The translations under genes and the position numbers were made by a program. This document shows, piece after piece, positions 1 through 8,862 of a DNA stretch of 64,000 bases; the first letter of the stretch is position 1; each line of letters opens with the position of its first letter. This DNA comes from Streptomyces sp. NBC_01016 (GTDB lineage Bacteria; Actinomycetota; Actinomycetes; Streptomycetales; Streptomycetaceae), in contig NZ_JAPEOQ010000002.1 in NCBI RefSeq assembly GCF_026341035.1, positions 1,302,001 through 1,366,000 of the forward strand, in the 5' to 3' direction. The notes beneath the pieces were generated by a model that ran no database searches, was not told where the DNA came from, and worked only from the letters and a program-made list of their open reading frames with translations.

Positions 1-2
1 AC

Positions 3-1508
3 GTCGCGCTGCCCGCGGTCACCGAGGACCTCAAGCCCACCTCCGTCGAGCTCCTGTGGATCGGCGACGCGTACCCGTTGGTGTGCGCCTCGCTGCTGAT
101 CCTGTTCGGCACGCTGGGCGACAGAGTCGGCCGCCGCAAGATCCTGCTGCTCGGCTACGGCCTGTTCGGCGCGGCCTCCGCGCTCGCCGTGTTCTCCGAC
201 ACCGCGCAGGTGCTCATCGTGGCCCGCGCGATCCTCGGCATCGGCGGCGCGATGATCATGCCCGCGACGCTCTCGATCCTGCGCGACGTCTTCCCCGACC
301 GGCACGAGCGGGCCGTCGCGATCGGCGTGTGGACCGCGGTCGCCGCGGTCGGCGCCGCCACCGGGCCCGTACTCGGCGGCTTCCTCGTCGAGCACTTCTG
401 GTGGGGCTCCGTCTTCCTCATCAACATCCCGCTGATGCTGATCATGCTGCCGCTGTGCCGGGTCCTCGTGCCCGAGTCCAAGGGCCGCAGCGACGGTCCG
501 TGGGACCTGTTCGGCGCGCTGCTCGCCGCGCTCGGCGTGCTCGGTGTCGTCTACGGCATCAAGGAACTCGGCACCAAGCGCGATCTGCTCGACGCCGAGG
601 CGGTGCTGCCGTTCGTCGTCGGCGTCGTGCTGCTCTTCTTCTTCGTGCGCCGCCAGCGCCGCCGCGAGCACCCGCTCATCGACATGAAGCTGTTCTCGCG
701 GGTCGCGTTCTCCACGTCCGTCGGCTGCATCGTCATCGCGATGCTCGCCCTCGTCGGCCTCGAACTGATCGCGGTCCAGTACCTCCAGCTGGTGCTCGGC
801 CTCAGCCCGCTCGAGACCGGCCTGCGGATGCTGCCGCTGACCTTCGCCGCGATGACCGCGGGCGTCCTGGGCTCGGCGAACCTGCGCCGCTTCGGGCCGC
901 GCGCCATGGTCGCGTCCGGCTTCGCGCTCACCGCCTGTGCGGTGCTGATGCTCTGCGCGATGGGCCAGCAGGACCAGCCGTGGCTGCTCGGCTTCGGCTT
1001 CGTCCTGCTCGGCTTCGGCTTCCAGACCACGCTGTTCGGGGCCTACGAGTCGATGCTCACGGAGGCGCCCGCGGACGACGCGGGCGGTGCGGCCGCGATC
1101 GGCGAGACCTCGTACCAGCTGGGCGCCGGCATGGGTATCGCGCTGCTCGGCTCCGTGATGAACGCGGCGTACGCGCCCGGGCTCGGCCATGTGCCGGGGG
1201 TCTCCGACGGCACGTCGACCGCCGCGGGGCACTCGCTGGGGGAGGCGTACCAGATCGCTGCGCAGCTCGGTGGCGCGGCGGGGGACGCAGTGCGGGAGGC
1301 CGCGCGCGCCGCGTTCGTGCACGGTCTGCACGTCACGCTGGTCGTCAGCGCGGTGCTGCTGTTCCTCGGGGCGGTCGCCGCGCTGCGACTGCCGAAGCGG
1401 ATGGAGTGCGAGGAGGCGGACGAGGCGCCCGCGGCGGACGACGCGGACGTGGCGGCGCCGCGGCGGGCTTCGTCACCGGCGGAGTCTTCGGCGTCCTCGG
1501 CCGCGTGA
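3..1508 (+). CDS. MFS efflux transporter, DHA2-like (5' partial)
   Basis: Integral membrane transporter of the major facilitator superfamily, probably a proton-coupled drug or small-molecule exporter of the 14-helix DHA2 (QacA/EmrB-like) type. The frame is open from base 3, so the true start lies left of the window; 501 residues are visible. The first visible residues VALPAVTEDL match the end of DHA2 helix 1. Motif A follows as GDRVGRRK, and the DHA2 motif C-like stretch GAATGPVLGGFL comes after helix 4. About 12 further hydrophobic segments follow, and the charged Ala/Glu-rich tail after about residue 455 is probably cytoplasmic. It converges on the SepF-like gene across a hairpin. Substrate cannot be inferred. 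Confidence 0.9.
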   Translation, partial: VALPAVTEDLKPTSVELLWIGDAYPLVCASLLILFGTLGDRVGRRKILLLGYGLFGAASALAVFSDTAQVLIVARAILGIGGAMIMPATLSILRDVFPDRHERAVAIGVWTAVAAVGAATGPVLGGFLVEHFWWGSVFLINIPLMLIMLPLCRVLVPESKGRSDGPWDLFGALLAALGVLGVVYGIKELGTKRDLLDAEAVLPFVVGVVLLFFFVRRQRRREHPLIDMKLFSRVAFSTSVGCIVIAMLALVGLELIAVQYLQLVLGLSPLETGLRMLPLTFAAMTAGVLGSANLRRFGPRAMVASGFALTACAVLMLCAMGQQDQPWLLGFGFVLLGFGFQTTLFGAYESMLTEAPADDAGGAAAIGETSYQLGAGMGIALLGSVMNAAYAPGLGHVPGVSDGTSTAAGHSLGEAYQIAAQLGGAAGDAVREAARAAFVHGLHVTLVVSAVLLFLGAVAALRLPKRMECEEADEAPAADDADVAAPRRASSPAESSASSAA

Positions 1509-1511
1509 CGT

Positions 1512-1538
1512 GCGGTCCGGGGGAGGCCCCCGAACCGC
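1512..1538. terminator. Hairpin between convergent MFS and SepF-like genes
   Basis: GCGGTCCGGGGG (1512-1523) pairs with CCCCCGAACCGC (1527-1538) around an AGG loop, with one C/A mismatch. It starts 3 nt after the MFS stop and ends just before the SepF-like stop, so it can serve both directions. There is no U-run, which is usual in Streptomyces. Confidence 0.65.
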
Positions 1539-1988
1539 TCAGCTCTGATTGAAGAAACCGTCCGTCGGTTCCTTGGTGTCACGGCCGGAGACGATCTGCG
1601 TGTCCGCGGGGCTCAGCAGGAACACCCGCGTCGCGACCCGGTCGATCGAACCCCGGAGCCCGAAGATCAGGCCCGCGGCGAAGTCCACCACGCGCTTGGC
1701 GTCGGACGCCTCCATCGCCGTGAGGTTGATGATGACCGGAACCCCGTCCCGGAACATCTCCCCGATGCGGCGCGCGTCCCGGAAGCTGTCCGGGGTCACC
1801 GTGCCGATCCGGCGGCCCTTCTCCTGGGCCTCCTCGGAGGCGACCTTCACGCGCGGGTCCGTGACCCAGGCTGCGTCGCCGGCGGTGGCGGGCTCGGGCC
1901 CCTCGTCGTAGTCGTCGTCGTAGTAACGCTCTTCATCGTTGTCGTCGACGAGGCCAAGCCAGGCACTCGCCTTGCGCACCGATCCCAT
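1539..1988 (-). CDS. SepF-like cell-division protein
   Basis: 149-residue SepF-family protein. Genuine SepF bridges FtsZ filaments to the membrane at the septum; Streptomyces carry SepF plus SepF-like paralogues that affect FtsZ assembly. Visible here: a short N-terminal segment ([15 protein letters not shown]) resembling the amphipathic membrane-binding helix, an acidic Asp/Glu/Tyr linker (about residues 16-36), then the conserved SepF fold from about residue 64 ([48 protein letters not shown]). Start ATG at 1988 has a strong AGGAGG site. No ftsZ or ylm genes are adjacent, so this is a paralogue rather than the dcw-cluster SepF. Confidence 0.88.
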   Translation of the reverse strand: MGSVRKASAWLGLVDDNDEERYYDDDYDEGPEPATAGDAAWVTDPRVKVASEEAQEKGRRIGTVTPDSFRDARRIGEMFRDGVPVIINLTAMEASDAKRVVDFAAGLIFGLRGSIDRVATRVFLLSPADTQIVSGRDTKEPTDGFFNQS

Positions 1989-2317
1989 GGACGCCTCCTC
2001 TCACAGCGGTTCCTCTGCGTTCCGCATGTCGTGCATCCCCAATGTTCGTCCATGATGCAGACGTGACGCCAAGGGGATAGCCGCCGCGCGGGGCTTTCGT
2101 GACGGTACTGGTGCACAGTCTGCGCTTGTTCATGCCGGAGTTCCCAAGGGTTGTACGGGACACGGCTGCTGATGGTGAGTGAAATATGATTCTTCACGGC
2201 GTATGGGTGACCTTCGGTGCGTACGGGTGAACGGGAAGGTCGCGCAAGGGCTCGATACGATGCCGTCGTCGCGCGGTCCAGGTGACGGGCCGTCATTCGG
2301 CGTACGGGGGAGTCTTC

Positions 2318-3598
2318 TTGTTCGGCATGGTCCGGCCCTGCTCTCATCGGCTCGGTGAGAGCCTCAAAACCCAGTGGATGGCCCACCTCTGCGGGCTCTG
2401 TCTGGCACTGCGCGGCGACCACGGGCAGTTCGCCCGTGTCGTCACCAACTACGACGGTTTGCTCATCTCCGTCCTGACGGAGGCTCAGAGCGAGCGGTCC
2501 GGTGCGGCCGGTGGTTGGCGGCGGCAGGCCGGGCCCTGTCCGCTGCGGGGCATGCGCGGCGCGTCCGTCGCGCAGGGCGAGGGGGCGCGGCTCGCCGCCG
2601 CGGTCTCCCTGGTGCTCGCGTCGGCGAAGGTGCGCGATCACGTCGACGACCGGGACGGTCTTTTCGCGCGCAGGCCGGTGGCCGTGGCCGCGCGGCGGGT
2701 CGCCGCGAGCTGGGGAAGGGCCGGTGCCCGTACCGGATCTGACGTCGGGTTCGACACGGCGGTCCTGCTCGACGCCGTCGAGCGGCAGGCCGGGATCGAG
2801 GCGCTCGCCGGGCCCGGCGGCTCCGTCCTGGCCGTGACCGAGCCGACCGAGACCGCGACCGCCGCCGCCTTCGCGCACACGGCGATGCTGGCCGGGCGGC
2901 CGGGGAACGCCGAGCCGCTCGCCGAGGTGGGCCGGTTGTTCGGGCGGCTCGCGCATCTGCTGGACGCCGTCGAGGACCAGGACGCCGATGCCGCGGCCGG
3001 CGCCTGGAACCCGCTGTCCGCCACCGGCACGTCGCTCGCCGAGGCGCGGCGCCTCGCCGACGACGCCCTGCACGGCATCCGGCTCGCGCTGCGCGACGTC
3101 GACTTCGTGGACGGCAAGCTGGCGCATCTGCTGCTCGCGCACGAGCTGGGGCGCTCGGTGGACCGGGCGTTCGGGGCCGAGGCGCATGCGCATGGGCATG
3201 GAGCGCATGGGGGCCACGAGGCGTACGGGTCCGGGAATCCGTACGGCGGCGGCGATGCCCATGGCGGCGGGAATCCTTACGGCGGTGGCAACCCCTACGG
3301 CGGCGATCCGAACGGCGTCGGCGGACCAGGCGGATCCGGAGGCCCGGGTGGTCCCGGCGGGCCCGGTGGCCCGGGTGGCGGTGATTTCTTCGGGAAGTCG
3401 CCGAAGCCGGGGAAGCGGGGGCTGCTCGCCGGGTGCGCCGTCGCGATCGGGCTCTGCTGCACCTGCAAGGTGTGCTGCGCCGAGGAGTACGAGGGCGCGT
3501 GGTCCCGGAAGAAGCGCGAGGGCTGCTGCCGGAACTGCGACGGACCCGATTGTTGCGACTGCTGTGATTGCTGCTCGTGCTGTGACTGCGGGCTGTGA
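2318..3598 (+). CDS. DUF5685 family protein with Gly-rich linker and Cys-rich tail
   Basis: About 426 residues. The N-terminal two thirds match the actinobacterial DUF5685 family (MVRPCSHRLGESL, HLCGLCLALRGDHGQ, and a helical core); molecular function is unknown. I chose the TTG at 2318 because GGGGGAG lies just upstream and homologues begin close to FGxVRPC; GTG 2282 is the longer alternative. After about residue 285 comes a low-complexity GGG/GNPYGGG/GPGGPGG linker. A hydrophobic segment LLAGCAVAIGLCC follows, and the last ~45 residues are strikingly rich in Cys (pairs such as CCDCCDCCSCCDCG). That tail resembles a metal-binding or lipid/disulfide-rich anchor, which is inference. The stop-codon region is duplicated downstream (see repeat). 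Confidence 0.8.
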   Translation: MFGMVRPCSHRLGESLKTQWMAHLCGLCLALRGDHGQFARVVTNYDGLLISVLTEAQSERSGAAGGWRRQAGPCPLRGMRGASVAQGEGARLAAAVSLVLASAKVRDHVDDRDGLFARRPVAVAARRVAASWGRAGARTGSDVGFDTAVLLDAVERQAGIEALAGPGGSVLAVTEPTETATAAAFAHTAMLAGRPGNAEPLAEVGRLFGRLAHLLDAVEDQDADAAAGAWNPLSATGTSLAEARRLADDALHGIRLALRDVDFVDGKLAHLLLAHELGRSVDRAFGAEAHAHGHGAHGGHEAYGSGNPYGGGDAHGGGNPYGGGNPYGGDPNGVGGPGGSGGPGGPGGPGGPGGGDFFGKSPKPGKRGLLAGCAVAIGLCCTCKVCCAEEYEGAWSRKKREGCCRNCDGPDCCDCCDCCSCCDCGL

Positions 3599-3637
3599 CG
3601 GCGGGCTGTGGCCGTGGATTCTGACTGCGGGCTGTGA
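3583..3637 (+). repeat. Duplicated stop-codon region of the DUF5685 gene
   Basis: The 16-mer TGACTGCGGGCTGTGA occurs at 3583-3598, where its last three bases are the stop codon, and identically at 3622-3637. The core GCGGGCTGTG occurs a third time at 3601-3610. The copies sit in the leader region before cvnA. Confidence 0.8.
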
Positions 3638-3830
3638 GGCGCTGGCCCTGTATACGGGCCGGGGTGGTCCGAACGTGTGGTGCGGGGTCACCTGCACGCC
3701 TCCGGAAAGCCTGTTTCGGTGGTGTAAAACAACCACCTGATGAGGTGACCGGGGCCGGTGAGGGCTCGTTGGCCCGGCGCGGAAGCACCGTTTCCGCACC
3801 GTCAACTCGCCCCCTCCATAAGGCATTTCA

Positions 3831-6191
3831 GTGGACCTCGTCTCGTCGGTGACGGCATCCGTCACCGCCTCATCCCGACCCAGAACCATCCGCACACGAC
3901 TCCTGCGCATCCTCGCCCTGGCCACGGCCGTGCTCCTCACCCTGCTCGGCTTCTTCGCGGCCGAGCAGATCTCCGGCTACCGCAACGCCGCGGCGACCGC
4001 CGCCGACGCCCGGCTCGAGGTCACCCTCCAGGGGCTCGTCCACGAGCTCCAGAAGGAGCGCGGCCTCACCACCGGATACGTCGGCGGGGTACGGCAGTTC
4101 AGCGCCAAGCTGCCCGCCCAGCGCAAGTCGACCGACACCGCGCGCGTCGCCCTTCAGGACGCGCTCGACGAGCGGGGCACCTCCGCGGCCGCGTCCGACG
4201 CGCTCGGGCGGCTCGACTCGCTCGCCGGGATCCGCAAGGGCGCGGACGACGGCTCCGGGCAGGTGAAGCCCACCTTCGACTACTTCACGCACACCATCGC
4301 CGAGCTCGTGGGGCTCGGCCGGGCCCTCGACGACGTGGCCGACGGGCCGCTGCGCGACTCCTACCAGTCGCTCCAAACCCTGGGCTCCGCCAAGGAGTTC
4401 ATGGGGCAGGAGCGGGCCATCGTGCTCGGCTCGGTGCGGGCCGGCGGGCACTTCCGCGGCGACGACTACAGCGCCTTCATGGAGATCCGCTCCGGCCGGC
4501 TCGCCGCGCTCGACACCTTCCCGCGCACCGCGACGGACGCGCAGGAACGCCGCCTGGACGCGGCGCTCGCCACACCCGACGCCGAGCGGGCCCTCGGCTA
4601 CGAGTCGACCGCCGTGCACGGTGCGGGCAGGCTCAGTCCCCGCGACGTACCGCCCTCGGCCTGGTGGGACACGATGACGTCGACCATCAACGGGCTGCGG
4701 GACGTGCAGGTCTCCATCGGGGCCGACGTCGAGAACAGGGCCGCGCAGCTGGAGAGTTCGGCCCAGCGCGACCTGCTGCTGTTCGTGCTTCTCGCGCTCG
4801 CCGTCATCGCCGCCCTCGGCGCGCTCGCCTACGACTGTGTACGCTCCGTGTCCGCGCCGCTCACCGGGCTCGCCCGGGAGGCGCGCGAGGTGGCGGGGGC
4901 GCGGCTGCCGCAGGCCGTCGCCGCCGTGCAGACGGCTGGCGACGCCTCGCCCGAACCGCCCGCGCCGCTCGCCCTGGACGCCCGCGCGGGCGCCGAGGTG
5001 CGGGAGGTCGCCGACGCCTTCGACCGGGTGCAGAGCGCCGCCTTCGACCTCGCCACCGAGCAGGCCGTGTTGCGCAGGAACGCCACCGACTCGCTGGTCA
5101 GCCTCGGGCGGCGGAACCAGAACCTGGTGCGCCGTCAGATCAGCTTCATCAACAAGCTGGAGCACGAGGACGCCGACCCCGACACCCTCGCCAACCTCTT
5201 CGAACTCGACCACCTGGCCACCCGTATGCGCCGCAACGCCGAGTCCCTGCTCGTCCTCGCGGGCGAGTCGAGCCCGCGCACCTGGTCGACGCCGCTGTCC
5301 GTCACGGACGTGCTGCGGGCCTCGCTGTCCGAGGTGGAGGAGTACCGGCGGGTCACGCTGCGGCGCGTCGAGCCCGCCCACATCTCCGGCTCGGTCGTCG
5401 CCGAACTCTCGCACCTGCTGGCCGAGTTGGTGGAGAACGCGCTCAGCTTCTCGCCGCCGGACTCCGACGTCGAGATCGAGGGGCGGCGCACCAGCGAGGG
5501 CTATCTCGTCGCCATCGTCGACCACGGGCTCGGCATGGACACCCGGGCCCTCGCCGAGGCCAACGTACGACTCTCCGGGAACGCCAGCTTCATGGCCGAA
5601 CCCACCCGGTTCCTCGGCCACTTCGTGGTCGGCGCGCTCGCCCGCAAGTGCGGGATCGAGGTGCGGCTCGGCGAGGCGCCCGCCGCCGGTGTGGTGGCCC
5701 GGGTACTGGTGCCCGCGGGGCTGCTCACGGAGGCCAGGCCCAAGGTCGGGAAGGCCGAGATCGCCGACATGAGCGGGAAGGCCGGGAAGTCCGAGGAGTC
5801 GGCCGTGCGGCCCGCCACGCTGCCCGCCCCTCGCAAGGAGGCCCGGACGCCGGTCGCCGCGGGAGTCGAGGCCAAGTCCCGTACGAAGCCCGCTGGTTCG
5901 GCGTCCTCCGCCTCCCGCACCCGCAACGGGCTGGTCAAACGGCCGCAGCGCAGCGCCATCTCCAAGGCCGTGCACGAGACGGCCCCGCCGCCGTCGTCGC
6001 CCGCGCCCGAAGGCCCCGCCGCGGAGCGCACCCCCGATGGCGTGTCCGGGATGCTGTCGGGCCTGCGCAGCGCCCATATGCGCGGCTCCATCAGCGTCGA
6101 GAAGGAGCGCGCCGCCACGCAGAAGAAGGCCGCCGTGCAGGAGAACACCGAGGCCGGGGACGGCGCCGAAGGGCAGGACGACACCAAGTGA
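3831..6191 (+). CDS. cvnA: Conservon sensor kinase-like protein CvnA
   Basis: First gene of a Streptomyces conservon, a four-gene module whose products form a membrane-proximal GTPase-linked signalling complex. 786 residues from GTG 3831 (weak AAGG upstream). Order: TM1 about residues 24-43; extracytoplasmic nitrate/nitrite-sensing-like (NIT) domain with QKERGLTTGYVGG; TM2 about 314-336; HAMP-like region; a dimerisation-like helix with DHLATRMRRNAESLL; and a GHKL ATPase domain with N-box LVENALSFSP (about 531) and G1 box VDHGLGMD (about 563). From about residue 640 it is a long Lys/Ala/Pro-rich disordered tail. The usual phospho-accepting H-box is not canonical, as is general for CvnA proteins. 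Stop overlaps the next start by 4 nt. Confidence 0.9.
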   Translation: MDLVSSVTASVTASSRPRTIRTRLLRILALATAVLLTLLGFFAAEQISGYRNAAATAADARLEVTLQGLVHELQKERGLTTGYVGGVRQFSAKLPAQRKSTDTARVALQDALDERGTSAAASDALGRLDSLAGIRKGADDGSGQVKPTFDYFTHTIAELVGLGRALDDVADGPLRDSYQSLQTLGSAKEFMGQERAIVLGSVRAGGHFRGDDYSAFMEIRSGRLAALDTFPRTATDAQERRLDAALATPDAERALGYESTAVHGAGRLSPRDVPPSAWWDTMTSTINGLRDVQVSIGADVENRAAQLESSAQRDLLLFVLLALAVIAALGALAYDCVRSVSAPLTGLAREAREVAGARLPQAVAAVQTAGDASPEPPAPLALDARAGAEVREVADAFDRVQSAAFDLATEQAVLRRNATDSLVSLGRRNQNLVRRQISFINKLEHEDADPDTLANLFELDHLATRMRRNAESLLVLAGESSPRTWSTPLSVTDVLRASLSEVEEYRRVTLRRVEPAHISGSVVAELSHLLAELVENALSFSPPDSDVEIEGRRTSEGYLVAIVDHGLGMDTRALAEANVRLSGNASFMAEPTRFLGHFVVGALARKCGIEVRLGEAPAAGVVARVLVPAGLLTEARPKVGKAEIADMSGKAGKSEESAVRPATLPAPRKEARTPVAAGVEAKSRTKPAGSASSASRTRNGLVKRPQRSAISKAVHETAPPPSSPAPEGPAAERTPDGVSGMLSGLRSAHMRGSISVEKERAATQKKAAVQENTEAGDGAEGQDDTK

Positions 6192-6616
6192 CCACCGTCG
6201 ACACGCGGGGCGACTCGCAGACCTTCAACTGGCTGCTCGCCAACTTCGTCCGCTCCACCGACGGTGTGCGCGATGCCGTCGCCGTCTCCTCCGACGGGCT
6301 GCTCATCGCGGTGTCGGACGGGCTCGACCGCACCGAGGCGGACCGGCTCGCCGCCATCGTGTCGGGCCTTTCCAGCCTCGCCCGCAGCGCCTCGAAGCGG
6401 TACAGCTTCGACGGCGTGAAACTCATCATGATCGAGATGGGGCGCGGCTTCCTGCTCGTCTCGGCGATCCGCGACGGCAGCTGCCTCGGCGTGCTCGCCG
6501 ACAGCAGCGGTGAACTCGGGCTCGTGGGCTACGAGATGGCCGTCCTCGCCGAACGGGCGGGAGACCTCCTCACGCCGACGCTCATCGCCGACCTACGGGA
6601 GACGCTGCCGCGATGA
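6188..6616 (+). CDS. cvnB: Conservon roadblock/LC7 protein CvnB
   Basis: 142-residue Roadblock/LC7-fold protein, a small alpha/beta dimer that in the MglA/MglB model acts as partner or GAP of the small GTPase encoded downstream. Recognised by FNWLLANFVRSTDGVRDAV, then VSSDGLLIAVS and AAIVSGLSSLARSAS, all typical of the family. The start is GTG 6188 within the GTGA overlap with the cvnA stop, so translation is likely coupled. Cytoplasmic and expected to associate with CvnA and CvnD. Confidence 0.92.
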   Translation: MTTVDTRGDSQTFNWLLANFVRSTDGVRDAVAVSSDGLLIAVSDGLDRTEADRLAAIVSGLSSLARSASKRYSFDGVKLIMIEMGRGFLLVSAIRDGSCLGVLADSSGELGLVGYEMAVLAERAGDLLTPTLIADLRETLPR

Positions 6617-6963
6617 GCGAACCATCCGAAGTGCCGGACGAGGGGCAGTTCGTCCGTCCCTTCATCATCACCGGTGGGCGCTCCCTGCCCGCGCAGTCCG
6701 ATCTGCGCCTGGAGACCCTCGTGGTCGCGCTCGACGCGGCGGAGGGGGCCGCGCCGCTCGCGTTCGAGCACCAGCGCATCGTGACGCTGTGTCAGGAACC
6801 CACGACCGTCGCGCAGGTCGCGGAGGCGGTGGGGGTTCCGCTCGGAGTCGCCAAGGTGCTCGTGGCCGACCTCGTCGTCGGCGGTCGCCTGTCGTGTTCG
6901 CAACCCGCGGAGCTGCCGCTCCACACCCTCGAAAGGATCAGGGACCATGTCAGGGCGCTCTGA
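6613..6963 (+). CDS. cvnC: Conservon DUF742 protein CvnC
   Basis: 116-residue DUF742 protein. Visible family marks: the N-terminal VRPFIITGGRSLP, an internal winged-helix-like segment TVAQVAEAVGVPLGVAKVLVADLV, and the C-terminal [12 protein letters not shown]. Its biochemical role is not established; it always sits between the roadblock and GTPase genes. It starts at ATG 6613 inside an ATGA overlap with cvnB, and its 3' end overlaps cvnD by 17 nt. Confidence 0.92.
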   Translation: MSEPSEVPDEGQFVRPFIITGGRSLPAQSDLRLETLVVALDAAEGAAPLAFEHQRIVTLCQEPTTVAQVAEAVGVPLGVAKVLVADLVVGGRLSCSQPAELPLHTLERIRDHVRAL

Positions 6964-7543
6964 ACGCATCGCCCCGCTGGCCGTGAAGATCGTGGTCAGC
7001 GGTGGGCTCGGCGTCGGCAAGACCACGCTCATCGGGGCGGTCTCCGAGATCGAACCGCTGGACACCGAGGCCTCCATCACGCAGGTCTCCGTGGGCGTCG
7101 ACTCGCTCGACGGGGTCGAGGACAAGACGACGACCACGGTCGCCCTCGACTTCGGCCGCATCACGCTCGATCCGACGCTCGCGCTGTATCTGTTCGGCAC
7201 ACCCGGGCAGGACCGGTTCTCGTTCCTCTGGGACGACCTGGTGGAGGGCGCCCTCGGGACCGTGGTGCTCGTCGACACCCGGCGGATCGAGGACTGCTTC
7301 CCCGCGCTCGACTACTTCGAGGCGCAGGGGGCGCCGTTCGTGCTCGCCGTGAACCGGTTCGAGGGCGCGGAACGGTTCGAACTGGCCGAGATTCGTGAGG
7401 CGTTGGGCATCGGCGACGAGGTGCCGGTCATCGAGTGCGACGCCCGGACCCGGGCGTCCGTACGCGATGTGCTCGGCGCGCTGATGGACCAGGTGATCGG
7501 GGTGCGCACGCGGCCACGGCGGGTGCCTGCGCTGTCCCGTTGA
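6947..7543 (+). CDS. cvnD: Conservon small GTPase CvnD
   Basis: 198-residue Ras/MglA-like GTP-binding protein, last gene of the conservon. Visible: P-loop GGLGVGKTT (about residues 19-27), a Thr-rich switch I region ([12 protein letters not shown]), a Walker B/switch II variant FGTPGQDRF in place of DTAGQE, and the base-recognition motif NRFEG in place of NKxD. Start ATG 6947 lies inside cvnC and is preceded by AAAGGA. It is predicted to cycle between GTP and GDP under the control of CvnB/CvnA. A perfect 14-bp hairpin follows, so the operon probably ends here; there is no P450 gene of the kind that follows some conservons. Confidence 0.92.
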   Translation: MSGRSERIAPLAVKIVVSGGLGVGKTTLIGAVSEIEPLDTEASITQVSVGVDSLDGVEDKTTTTVALDFGRITLDPTLALYLFGTPGQDRFSFLWDDLVEGALGTVVLVDTRRIEDCFPALDYFEAQGAPFVLAVNRFEGAERFELAEIREALGIGDEVPVIECDARTRASVRDVLGALMDQVIGVRTRPRRVPALSR

Positions 7544-7550
7544 CCCGGAA

Positions 7551-7588
7551 CGCCCCCGCCCCGCACTTCCTCCAGCGGGGCGGGGGCG
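7551..7588 (+). terminator. Hairpin after cvnABCD
   Basis: CGCCCCCGCCCCGC (7551-7564) and GCGGGGCGGGGGCG (7575-7588) form a perfect 14-bp stem with a 10-nt loop, 8 nt after the cvnD stop. No U-tract. Confidence 0.75.
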
Positions 7589-7776
7589 TATTGCGGAGAT
7601 CCGGCGGAAGTCCAAAAGGCGCTCTTGTGCAGGCAGTTGAGCGGGCGAATACTCCCGTTCAGCGATTGTCAGGAGCACGACGTGTCCGGAATCCGGATCC
7701 TCGCCGTGCGCCTGGCTGCGCCTCACGGGCCCCATCCCCACGAGGGCCCCCGACTTCCCTATGGGAGGAACGAGCA

Positions 7777-8682
7777 GTGAGGATCAAGCGCAGTACCCCC
7801 CGCAGCGGCAGAGCCAGATCGACCCGGCTGATCGCCGTCGGTTCCGGTCTCCTCGCCGTGGCAGCTTTCGCGATTCCCTCCGCCAACGCGTCCGACACAG
7901 CGAACACGTTCAGCGCAGCGGAACTCACGCAGACCCGCGACGCGGTGCGCTCCGCCGATGTCGCCGGCACCGCGTGGGCCGTCGACGCCAAGACCAAACA
8001 GGTCGTCGTCACCGTCGACAGCACGGTCTCGCAGGCCGAGATCAACAAGATCCAGAAGGAAGCGGGTGACACCGCGGGCGCACTCAAGATCGAGCGCACG
8101 GCGGGCACCTTCAAGAAGCTGGTGTCCGGCGGCGACGCCATCTACGCGAGCAGCTGGCGCTGCTCACTCGGCTTCAACGTCAAGAACAGCGCAGGGGCCT
8201 ACTACTTCCTGACCGCCGGGCACTGCACCGACGGCGCCGGGACCTGGTGGTCCAACTCCGGTCACACCACGACCGTCGGCAGCACCACCGGGTCCAGCTT
8301 CCCCGGCAACGACTACGGCATCGTCAAGTACGCGAGCAGTTCCCCCGCTCCTCCCGGCACCGTCGGCAGCGTGGACATCACGCGTGCCGCCACGCCGTCC
8401 GTGGGCACCACCGTCACCCGCCGCGGCTCCACCACCGGCATCCACAGCGGCCGGGTCACCGCCCTCAACGCCACCGTGAACTACGGCGGCGGCGACATCG
8501 TCTCCGGCCTCATCCAGACCACGGTCTGCGCCGAGCCCGGCGACTCCGGCGGCCCGCTGTACGGCGGCTCCACCGCCTACGGCCTCACCTCCGGCGGCAG
8601 CGGCAACTGCTCCTCCGGCGGCACCACGTTCTTCCAGCCGGTGACCGAGGCACTCAGCGCGTACGGCGTGAGCGTCTACTGA
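7777..8682 (+). CDS. Secreted streptogrisin-type S1 serine protease
   Basis: 301-residue pre-pro-protease of the chymotrypsin fold, alpha-lytic/streptogrisin group. Start GTG 7777 after GGGAGG. The signal peptide has an Arg-rich N-region and is cleaved near SANAS. A short prodomain of about 75 residues follows, then a mature enzyme of about 185 residues starting near Ser117-Gly119. Catalytic triad visible: His149 in LTAGHC, Asp179 in GNDYGI, Ser257 in EPGDSGGP. Mature length and the motifs [14 protein letters not shown] and LTSGGSGNC closely resemble streptogrisins A/B. Two CxxxC-type pairs would form the usual disulfides. It should be self-processed and act as an extracellular endopeptidase. 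Confidence 0.92.
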   Translation: MRIKRSTPRSGRARSTRLIAVGSGLLAVAAFAIPSANASDTANTFSAAELTQTRDAVRSADVAGTAWAVDAKTKQVVVTVDSTVSQAEINKIQKEAGDTAGALKIERTAGTFKKLVSGGDAIYASSWRCSLGFNVKNSAGAYYFLTAGHCTDGAGTWWSNSGHTTTVGSTTGSSFPGNDYGIVKYASSSPAPPGTVGSVDITRAATPSVGTTVTRRGSTTGIHSGRVTALNATVNYGGGDIVSGLIQTTVCAEPGDSGGPLYGGSTAYGLTSGGSGNCSSGGTTFFQPVTEALSAYGVSVY

Positions 8683-8731
8683 TCCGACCGCTCCACCTCG
8701 CGTCACGTTCGGCAGCCGCAGCCAGCAGCAG

Positions 8732-8768
8732 GAGCCCCCGTCCGGCCATTTCGGCCGGGCGGGGGCTC
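8732..8768 (+). terminator. Hairpin after the first protease
   Basis: A 16-bp stem, 8732-8747 against 8753-8768 (GAGCCCCCGTCCGGCC with GGCCGGGCGGGGGCTC, one G-U pair), loop ATTTC, 50 nt after the stop codon. Confidence 0.75.
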
Positions 8769-8862
8769 TCCCTGTGTGCGGGCTCTCCCTATGTGTCCCT
8801 TACGGGGCTACCGTCGAAGTACACGCCTTTTGCGCCCACTTCGGACCCTGGGGGACCGTGAG

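Noticed and set aside
3400-3598. Frameshift creating a fake cysteine-rich tail in the DUF5685 gene
   Set aside because: The Cys codons are regular TGC/TGT in the same frame as the recognised domain, and the Gly-rich linker joins them smoothly. The tail looks real, though repeat-driven.
1847-3940. Long leftward open frame over the DUF5685 gene
   Set aside because: Arg/Pro/His-rich translation without motifs, antisense to a gene with recognisable family sequence.
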